DNA of 33,677 bases from Candidatus Didemnitutus sp. (lineage in GTDB: Bacteria; Verrucomicrobiota; Verrucomicrobiia; Opitutales; Opitutaceae): contig JAUXXD010000180.1 in NCBI GenBank assembly GCA_030681265.1, positions 1 through 33,677 of the forward strand, read 5' to 3'. Made by a program: the position numbers and the translations under genes. Within the stretch, counting starts at the first letter, position 1. The number at the start of each line of letters is the position of its first letter. Below are positions 27,411-33,677 of this stretch, piece by piece. Below the pieces are notes generated by a model that had not been told where the DNA came from, searched no databases, and saw only the letters and a list, made by a program, of their open reading frames with translations.

Positions 27411-30311
27411 ATGGCGGAACGTTGCACATTGCACTTAGTGCGGGACTGGGGCGCGGCGTGGACGGATCTCGTCCAGCCCTGGCTCACGACACCGCGCAGC
27501 TTGCAGCGCGACTACGTGCTCGTGCCCACGCGCGGTCAGGCTCAAGCGCTCAAACTGCGCTGCGTGCGCGACGGCGTCGCGTTGCTCGGCGTCGAATTTC
27601 TCACACCCGGACTCGCTCGCGCCAAACTGACCAAGCTCATCGGCACTACGCAAAGTGCGCTGGGCCGCGAGTTGCTGCTGCTGAATCTGCGCACGCTGAT
27701 CGCCGAGCGACTCGCGCCGCTGACCTCCGAGGATGCGGCGTGGGGTCTGTGGAAAAGTCTGCAAAGCGACCCAGAGCGCGCGCTCGACGACTTCGATCAC
27801 CTGCTGCAAGGCGGGTTCACCGCACAGGATTTTCCGCTCGCGCCACTGCGGGATATTTTCGGCGAACTCACGCAATGCGTGGCGGACTTGGGTTATCAAC
27901 TCTCGCCGGTGCAAAACATCGCGATGGGCTTGCAGCTTCCGCCCGCCGACGCGCCGCAACTCGGCGGACGTTTGCTCATCTACGGCTTCACGGCGGAACA
28001 TTGGCGCGAATTTTTCGCGCTGACTGCGCTCGCGCGCCGCACGTCGGCGGTGACGGTAGTGTTGCCCGAACCGGAATTGCGCGGCCAACGCGCGCTCGAT
28101 GAACATTGGATCACCGCGTGGGAAGCCGCGCTTGGCGTCGAGGCAACCCTGACCGAACCGAGTCGCCTGCCTCCGACCGGTGCCGCCGTCGCACGGTTGT
28201 GGCGTGAACCGGCCGAAGGGAAATTACCCGCCGTGCGCGTGCAAATCGGCCAGACGCGGCGCGACGAAATGGCATTGGTGGCCGACGAAGTCGTGCGCTT
28301 GCTCAACGACGGCGCGCGCAACATCGCGGTCGTGTTTCCCCAAGCGGACGCCGCGCAATTGCGCCTCGTGCGTCTGCTCACGGTGCGCGGAGTGCCGTTC
28401 AACAATCTGCTCGAAGCCGTCGGTCCGCCGGAGATTGATGCGGCACTGCAAGCGGCGTTGCTCCGCTTCTATTCCGGCGGTGGACGCGTGGAAGGACTCC
28501 TCGCGTTGTGGCCGTATTTGCACGCGTTGGAATACACGACGCTCGATTGCGGCGCAGCCCGCGGCGTGGCCGAACGATTGTTCGATGAACTGCAAACCCA
28601 CACGCTCCCCGAGTGGCAACCGCGGCTCGCCGCCGCGACCAAGAATGCGACGTGGCGCGAAGTCGCGCGCCTCGTCGGTCTGCTCCTGCCGGTCTGGCCC
28701 GACGAGTTGTCTGTCGCGGAGGCATTGGCGCGATTCGAGGCAACGGGGAAAAACTTCCGCCTCGCCTTACCGGAGACTTGGCAAGCACTGCGCACCTACG
28801 CCGCGCGTGACCGGCGCGTGCTGCCGGCCAAAATTGTGTTGGCTTCACTGGAAGAATTTCTCGTGACCGAAGCGCCCGCGCTCGCCCCGTTGGGCCGCGG
28901 ACTCTTCGCGCCCGTGACGCTGACGACGCATCGCCGCGCCGCGTCGCTCGAGTGGGAGCACACGATTTTTGCCGAGAGCAACGCGGGCGTCTGGCCGGTG
29001 CGCACGGACTCGAGTTGTTGGCTGACCGACGAGCATCGGTTGCTGCTCAACGAAAAGAGCCGCTTTTCGATCGGTGTCATGACAAGTGAGGCCCGTGCGG
29101 AGTTGGAACGGCAGTCGTGCACGAGCGTCGCGGCGAATACGACCGGCACAGTGATTTTTTCCGCCGCGCTGTTTGACGATGAGGAACCGGAATTGCAACG
29201 CGCACCCAACGCGTGGCTCGAACGTATCCTGCTCGCGCAACCCGCGCCGACGGGCGGCGAGCGGAACCTCGACAAGGAATTCACGCAACGCGCCGTCGCG
29301 GTGACAGACGCGAATGGCGCGAGTGCAGACACGCGCGAGACGGAATGGCGGCGGACGTGGGCGGCGCGGCGCGATCCGACTTTGCCGTTTGACGACAATT
29401 TTTTCTGCGCGGATCCGGTGGCGACCCGCCCGGCGCGACTTTCCGCAGGTTTGATCGAACGCGCGGTGCGCGATCCGGCGGAGTTGTGGTTTGGCGCGGT
29501 GCTGGAATTGCAACAAGTCGATTGGTCGCCGCTCGCGCGGGCGCGGCGCAAGACCCTCGGACAGGCCGCGCATCGCGTGCTCGCGGAAGCGTTGCAAGGC
29601 GAGTTGGCCGTGAAACCGTTCAGGCAAATGCCGTCGCCAGCGGCGGCGCGCGCACAGTTGGCGGGCGCGCTGGCACGACTGCGCGGCACGGGCGCGCCTG
29701 ATCGTTATGGGGAATCATTTCACGCGGAACTGGGTGAAATCTGCCGCGTGTTGTTGGAGAAAATCTTTACGCTGCCGCCGCGCGCCTTTGTCGCCACCGA
29801 AGTGCGCCTGCCGCCCGGCACGACGCTCCCACTCGTCGAATCCACCGATGCGATCGAAGTGGTGGGACGGATCGATCTGGTGCTCAGTGATCGTCCGGCT
29901 TGGGCGGGCGCGACGGTGGACATCGTGGATTTCAAGACCGGCGCGGACGCCAAAATTTCCGTCGCCACGATGGCGCGCGGGGCGTCGTTGCAACTCGGCG
30001 TCTATCTTGCGGCAGCGCGCACGCTTGGGGTGGTCGATGGCACGGTGTGGATGGTGAAACCGAGTGAGGACGAACCGTCTTCGGTCACGCTCGCGCAATT
30101 GCCGGAAGCGTTGGTGACGCTGCAGCAGTTGGCCGCGCACCTGGCCACAGGACGTTACGGCGCATTGACGCCGGATCGTTCGGAGTATGCGCGCGGGACG
30201 GAATGGCCGTTGGCCTGCACGCCCGTGGCGCAGGCGGTGTTGCGGGCGAAATTTGCGCGCACGTTTGCGCGTGCGGCGGACGCAGAGGAGGCGTGCGATG
30301 ACGACGCCTAA
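27411..30311 (+). CDS. AddB-like PD-(D/E)XK nuclease/inactivated helicase subunit
   Basis: Predicted partner subunit of an AddAB-type double-strand-break-processing exonuclease, 966 residues. The N-terminal half is helicase-like (DYVLVPTRGQAQALKLR; IAVVFPQADAAQLRLVRLL) but I see no Walker A GxGK(T/S), so it is probably not an ATPase. The C-terminal nuclease has GRIDLVLSD (near 820), DIVDFKTG (near 840) and LQLGVYLAAA (near 862), i.e. the D, D-x-K and Q-x3-Y motifs of the RecB/AddB family. The four-cysteine iron-sulphur cluster of classical AddB is not apparent. ATG 27411 is chosen, since upstream codons belong to the rpsT terminator region. Its end overlaps the AddA-like gene by 14 nt. Confidence 0.83.
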   Translation: MAERCTLHLVRDWGAAWTDLVQPWLTTPRSLQRDYVLVPTRGQAQALKLRCVRDGVALLGVEFLTPGLARAKLTKLIGTTQSALGRELLLLNLRTLIAERLAPLTSEDAAWGLWKSLQSDPERALDDFDHLLQGGFTAQDFPLAPLRDIFGELTQCVADLGYQLSPVQNIAMGLQLPPADAPQLGGRLLIYGFTAEHWREFFALTALARRTSAVTVVLPEPELRGQRALDEHWITAWEAALGVEATLTEPSRLPPTGAAVARLWREPAEGKLPAVRVQIGQTRRDEMALVADEVVRLLNDGARNIAVVFPQADAAQLRLVRLLTVRGVPFNNLLEAVGPPEIDAALQAALLRFYSGGGRVEGLLALWPYLHALEYTTLDCGAARGVAERLFDELQTHTLPEWQPRLAAATKNATWREVARLVGLLLPVWPDELSVAEALARFEATGKNFRLALPETWQALRTYAARDRRVLPAKIVLASLEEFLVTEAPALAPLGRGLFAPVTLTTHRRAASLEWEHTIFAESNAGVWPVRTDSSCWLTDEHRLLLNEKSRFSIGVMTSEARAELERQSCTSVAANTTGTVIFSAALFDDEEPELQRAPNAWLERILLAQPAPTGGERNLDKEFTQRAVAVTDANGASADTRETEWRRTWAARRDPTLPFDDNFFCADPVATRPARLSAGLIERAVRDPAELWFGAVLELQQVDWSPLARARRKTLGQAAHRVLAEALQGELAVKPFRQMPSPAAARAQLAGALARLRGTGAPDRYGESFHAELGEICRVLLEKIFTLPPRAFVATEVRLPPGTTLPLVESTDAIEVVGRIDLVLSDRPAWAGATVDIVDFKTGADAKISVATMARGASLQLGVYLAAARTLGVVDGTVWMVKPSEDEPSSVTLAQLPEALVTLQQLAAHLATGRYGALTPDRSEYARGTEWPLACTPVAQAVLRAKFARTFARAADAEEACDDDA

Positions 30312-33300
30312 ACTGAAAGACCAAGTGGCGCGCGAGCGCTTCCGCGGCGAGCTCGCGCAGAATTTTGCGGTGAGCGCCAACGCGGGCTCGGGCAAGACGA
30401 CGGCGATTTCGCAACGTCTGGCGGAACTGGCGCTGTCGCCGCACGGCGCCGAATGGTTGCCGCGCACCGCCGTGGTGACTTTTACGAAAAAAGCCGCGGC
30501 GCAAATCGGACAGCGCGCGCGGGCGGTGCTGTTGCAACGCTTGGGCGCGAACGCGGGCAGTGGCTTGGTGCCGCTGGATCATCTGGAGCGCGCGTTCTTC
30601 GGCACGATTCACAGTTTTTGTTTGTTGCTCGCGCAACGGCACGGGCAGGCGCTCGGGCTGAATTTGAATCCGGCGGTGGTGGCGAGCGACGACACGCAGT
30701 TGTGGGAGGAATTTCTCGAAGCGGACACGATGGAATTTTCCGCGCTGAGTCCGGCGCAGATCGATGCGTTTTTGCGGCATGTGCCGCTCGATGCGATTTT
30801 CGAACTCGCGCGGGAAATCGATTCCGATGGCGCGCGACGGATGGTGCGGCAGCGCCCGGGTGAGTTGCCGCCCGCGCCCACGCAGGCGGCGCTCAATGCG
30901 ATTCTCGCGGCCACGGCGCGCAGCAATTCGCTGGTTAAGTTGCGACAGAACCAAGCGACGGCGGAGAAGTGGCTGCAACGATTTCGCGACGAGCGGGGCT
31001 TTTTGCCGCTGGCGAAACCGGCGGGCACGGCGGGCGGCATCGGGCCGTTGTTCGCGGATTTTTTTGCGCCGTTGAAAAACTGGTTGGCGCAGGCAGGCGC
31101 GGTGTTGGCGGCGGAATTGGCACTGCGGTATCGCGAGTGGCGCTTCGAACGCGGCGTGCAAACTTACGCGGATCAAATCGACGCGGCGCTCGCGGTGTTG
31201 CGGGATCCGGCGGCGTTGGCGCGCATCCGCAGCGACGGTTGGCGCATCATTCTCGATGAAGCGCAGGACACCGATCCGGCGCAGTTTGCGGTATTGGTGG
31301 AAATCACGCGATCGGTGGGCGCCGCGCTGGGTGACTGGCCGGAGCGCGGTGGCGCGGGACCGCGCGCGGGACATTTTTGCATGGTGGGCGACGGGCAGCA
31401 GTCGATCTACGGCGCGCGCGCGGACATCCGGAATTTTCAGCGGCACTTGCAGGCGTTTGCCGATGGCAATGGTGGAGAATTGCTGCAATTCGACGTCACG
31501 TTTCGCACGCCGCAGCGCGTGATCGCGGCGCTCAACCGCACGTTGCCCGCCGCGTTTGGCGAGGAGCGGGCGCACAATCTCGGTTTGCCGCCCGCGGAAG
31601 GCGCACCTGCACCGTGCTTGCAGGTGGCGTATGGAAAATTGGAGGCGGGCCCGAAGAATGCGGTCGGCGCGGGCGTGGTGCTGCCGTTGTTGTCGGCGGG
31701 AGAAAAACTCGGTGTGGACGCGCAACTCGCGGCGGAGGTGCGGCAGATCGCGACGTGGTTGCAACGCGTGGGTTGCCCCGGCGTCGGTGCGCGCGAGTGG
31801 GGCGAGGTGTGCTTCATCGCGCCGCGCAATCAATGGCTGCTGACGGCGCGCAAGGAATTGGAAGCAGCGGGGCTGAAGACGTCGCTGCAGATGCGGCGCA
31901 ACCGCAACGGCGATAATCCGGCGTTCGCGTGGGTGACAGGATTGCTGGCGGCGATTTGTGATCCGCGGGACGGCTTTGAATGGTTCGGCGTGTTGCGCGA
32001 AGTTTTCGGAATCAGCGATGCGTTGCTGGCGGCGGAATGGAAGGCGAAAGGTGCGCCGTGGCAGTGGATGACACCGGAGAATTACGCGCCGCCGGTGGCT
32101 GGGGCGCTGGGGGTGTTGGGCAAATTGGTGGGCGGGGCTGATGACGAAGGCCGTCCGCTGGAGAGTTTCGCGCACGAGTTAGTCGTCACGTGTCGTTTGG
32201 CGGAGAAGGCGCGCGCGATCGATCCGAGTGGCGCGCTGAATGCGGAACTCGATCGCTTGCAGGCGCAGGCGGCGACGCTGGGTTTAGAAGGCGCGGGACC
32301 GCGCGAGTGGTTGGCGGAATTGCGTGCGGAGTTGGACGAGGGGCGTCCGCTCGGCAAACCGAGTGCAGACGCGATCAATTTGTTAACGGCGCACTCGTCG
32401 AAAGGTTTGGAGTGGCCGGTGGTGATTCCGTTGGGATTGTGGCGCGAGGTGAGCGCGCCGCCGGAGCGCGGGCTGCGGCTGGTGGCGGACGGCAGCGGTG
32501 GCACCCGCGTGTATTTTGACAGTGCGAGTTTGCCGGATGAGACGAAGGACTCGCACGAACGCGAGCGGCTGCGTGAAGTGACGCGGTTGCTCTACGTGAC
32601 GCTGACGCGTGCGAAGCAGACTCTCGTGGTGCCGTGGGGCGCCGATTTTGCGAAGGTGGGGAAATCGAGCTTTCTGGACTTGTGGGGCGCGGACTTGTCG
32701 ACGTGGCCGAAGGTGGGCGAAACGGAAATTCCGTTGGCCGCAGCGGACGCGTCGAGCGAGGCGGAGTTGCCGGCGTGGCGGGTGGCGTCGGGGGCAACGG
32801 TGAGCGCGGTGCCGATGCCGCGCCGGATATTGCCGCATCAACTTTCGCATCGGCCGGATGCGGTGCGCGCGGCGCGTCACGAGAGCGAGGCCGACGATCC
32901 GGTCGCGAAACGGAATCCGGTTGATCCGCTTGATTACGGTAAATGGTGGCACGAAACGGTGGAATTCCTTCCGTGGAGTAGCTGCGACGAGGCCGTGGAG
33001 GAATATTTGGCGGCGGCGCTGGCGGCGGCAGCGGAAGGTGCGTTCCAGGAACGCGCGACGGGGGAGCTGGCGTTGTTGCGTGCGGCGGGCGTGTGGGCGG
33101 AGTTGCGCAGCGGGCGCTGGCAGACACTGGCGGAAGTCAGCATCGTCGCGCCGATGGGGACGGAGGGGTGGGTGGACGGCGTGATTGATTTGGTCGCGCA
33201 CGATGAGGCGGGGTCGCGCTTGTTGGTCTTGGATTGGAAGACGAATCTCGCGGGCGACAAAGAGTCGGTGGATGCGTTGCTGGCGCGCTTGCGGGAGGAA

Positions 33301-33411
33301 TATGCGCCGCAGTTGGAGGCGTATCGCGGGTGTTTGGCGCCATTTTTCGCCGGTGCTCCTATTGAGGTTGCCATCTATGCGACCAATGTCGGCGACTGGG
33401 TGCGTTGGTAG
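30298..33411 (+). CDS. AddA-like UvrD-family helicase/exonuclease
   Basis: Superfamily 1A helicase with a C-terminal nuclease, 1037 residues, predicted to unwind and resect broken DNA for RecA. Motifs are Walker [14 protein letters not shown] (26-38), motif [13 protein letters not shown] (near 320), motif [16 protein letters not shown], motif [14 protein letters not shown], motif [16 protein letters not shown] (near 697) and motif [17 protein letters not shown]. The nuclease has [21 protein letters not shown] (near 961), LVLDWKTN (near 980) and QLEAYRG. A strong ribosome binding site (GAGGAGG) precedes ATG 30298 inside the AddB-like gene, so the pair should be made together. Overall length is near AddA (about 1,200) but slightly short. 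Confidence 0.9.
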   Translation: MTTPKLKDQVARERFRGELAQNFAVSANAGSGKTTAISQRLAELALSPHGAEWLPRTAVVTFTKKAAAQIGQRARAVLLQRLGANAGSGLVPLDHLERAFFGTIHSFCLLLAQRHGQALGLNLNPAVVASDDTQLWEEFLEADTMEFSALSPAQIDAFLRHVPLDAIFELAREIDSDGARRMVRQRPGELPPAPTQAALNAILAATARSNSLVKLRQNQATAEKWLQRFRDERGFLPLAKPAGTAGGIGPLFADFFAPLKNWLAQAGAVLAAELALRYREWRFERGVQTYADQIDAALAVLRDPAALARIRSDGWRIILDEAQDTDPAQFAVLVEITRSVGAALGDWPERGGAGPRAGHFCMVGDGQQSIYGARADIRNFQRHLQAFADGNGGELLQFDVTFRTPQRVIAALNRTLPAAFGEERAHNLGLPPAEGAPAPCLQVAYGKLEAGPKNAVGAGVVLPLLSAGEKLGVDAQLAAEVRQIATWLQRVGCPGVGAREWGEVCFIAPRNQWLLTARKELEAAGLKTSLQMRRNRNGDNPAFAWVTGLLAAICDPRDGFEWFGVLREVFGISDALLAAEWKAKGAPWQWMTPENYAPPVAGALGVLGKLVGGADDEGRPLESFAHELVVTCRLAEKARAIDPSGALNAELDRLQAQAATLGLEGAGPREWLAELRAELDEGRPLGKPSADAINLLTAHSSKGLEWPVVIPLGLWREVSAPPERGLRLVADGSGGTRVYFDSASLPDETKDSHERERLREVTRLLYVTLTRAKQTLVVPWGADFAKVGKSSFLDLWGADLSTWPKVGETEIPLAAADASSEAELPAWRVASGATVSAVPMPRRILPHQLSHRPDAVRAARHESEADDPVAKRNPVDPLDYGKWWHETVEFLPWSSCDEAVEEYLAAALAAAAEGAFQERATGELALLRAAGVWAELRSGRWQTLAEVSIVAPMGTEGWVDGVIDLVAHDEAGSRLLVLDWKTNLAGDKESVDALLARLREEYAPQLEAYRGCLAPFFAGAPIEVAIYATNVGDWVRW

Positions 33412-33489
33412 CGGAGCGGGGGATTCCGGGAAAAATGCTTTACAGGCTGAAAATAACGCCGCACGGTCACCGGTTCACCACACTTTATC

Positions 33490-33591
33490 ATGGGTAATCT
33501 TAAGAAAAAGCGCCGTCTAAAAATGTCGAAACACAAGCGCCGCAAGCGCCTGAAGTCGAATCGCCATAAGAAGCGCACCTGGCAGAAGTAA
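33490..33591 (+). CDS. bS22/mS38-like ribosomal small-subunit protein (AURKAIP1/COX24 domain)
   Basis: A 33-residue, extremely basic protein ([20 protein letters not shown], then [13 protein letters not shown]) missed by the ORF track because of its size. The K-M-x-K-H-K-x-R-K-x-x-K spacing matches the AURKAIP1/COX24 domain. That family includes mycobacterial bS22, also about 33 residues, and the C-terminus of mitochondrial mS38, both bound to small-subunit rRNA. The start is ATG 33490 with no Shine-Dalgarno site. A 20-codon upstream frame (33435-33497) overlaps its start by 8 nt. A terminator follows. The gene stands alone after the AddAB-like pair. Ribosomal membership is inferred from family resemblance. 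Confidence 0.88.
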
Positions 33592-33641
33592 TTCTGCCTC
33601 CACACACCGACGCTCGGTCGGAATCTACCGCTTGGGAAACC

Positions 33642-33669
33642 AGCCCGCCGCGCACTGCGACGGGCTTTT
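33642..33669 (+). terminator. intrinsic terminator after the bS22-like gene
   Basis: AGCCCG (33642-33647) pairs with CGGGCT (33661-33666), with further partial pairing in the 13-nt loop, followed by TTTTC. It lies 50 nt after the small gene's stop, near the window end. Confidence 0.72.
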
Positions 33670-33677
33670 CGTTATCC

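Noticed and set aside
30085-32175. 696-residue minus-strand ORF
   Set aside because: Entirely antisense to the AddA-like and AddB-like genes and composed of R/Q/H/A-rich sequence with no recognisable domain; a shadow of GC-rich coding sequence.

Overview
The window is a GC-rich bacterial chromosome segment. The best fit is Verrucomicrobiota, probably an Opitutaceae relative. That placement is inferred from family mix rather than from a phylogenetic marker: an exosortase fused to an EpsI domain, a 33-residue bS22/mS38-like ribosomal protein, an RNase P RNA gene directly behind a C4 zinc-ribbon gene, AddAB-like exonucleases, and sparse Shine-Dalgarno sites. There is no rRNA, tRNA, CRISPR array, insertion sequence or phage gene. 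Most long ORFs in the supplied track are antisense shadows of GC-rich genes.

Region 1 (about 1-5.5 kb) is an exopolysaccharide locus. A minus-strand operon runs glycosyltransferase, Wzx-type flippase, glycosyltransferase, with genes joined by ATGA and GTGA overlaps. A divergent plus-strand gene encodes a fused exosortase-EpsI membrane protein. Its domain junction carries an AT-rich 13-bp perfect inverted repeat.

Region 2 (5.5-15.3 kb) is mixed housekeeping and accessory content: queF, a 36-codon remnant of an amidohydrolase gene, an MFS transporter, a DEDDh exonuclease, a WecG/TagA-type glycosyltransferase, a secreted M28 peptidase, a CorA-type Mg2+ channel, a secreted S46 dipeptidyl-peptidase, a PtsN-like EIIA protein and a secreted protein of unknown function.

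Region 3 (15.3-21.9 kb) holds gyrA and gyrB on the minus strand with a palindromic element between them, then a zinc-ribbon coiled-coil protein and rnpB on the plus strand. The P1 helix of rnpB overlaps the stop codon of the protein gene.

Region 4 (21.9-26.9 kb) is one compact minus-strand unit. A CHASE4-type sensor histidine kinase and a NarL-type response regulator are followed by two minor prepilins and a PilX-like protein with a glycine/asparagine-rich tail. This suggests a regulated type IV pilus or type II secretion accessory operon, and it is the most system-like part of the window.

Region 5 (26.9-33.7 kb) has rpsT with a strong terminator, an AddB-like and an AddA-like helicase-nuclease pair overlapping by 14 nt, and the tiny bS22-like gene, which the ORF track missed, with its terminator at the window end.

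I found no clearly unprecedented defence or mobile system. The most unusual signals are the palindrome inside the exosortase gene, the gyrB-gyrA palindromic element, the rnpB/stop-codon overlap, the amidohydrolase remnant, and the two-component/pilin operon.
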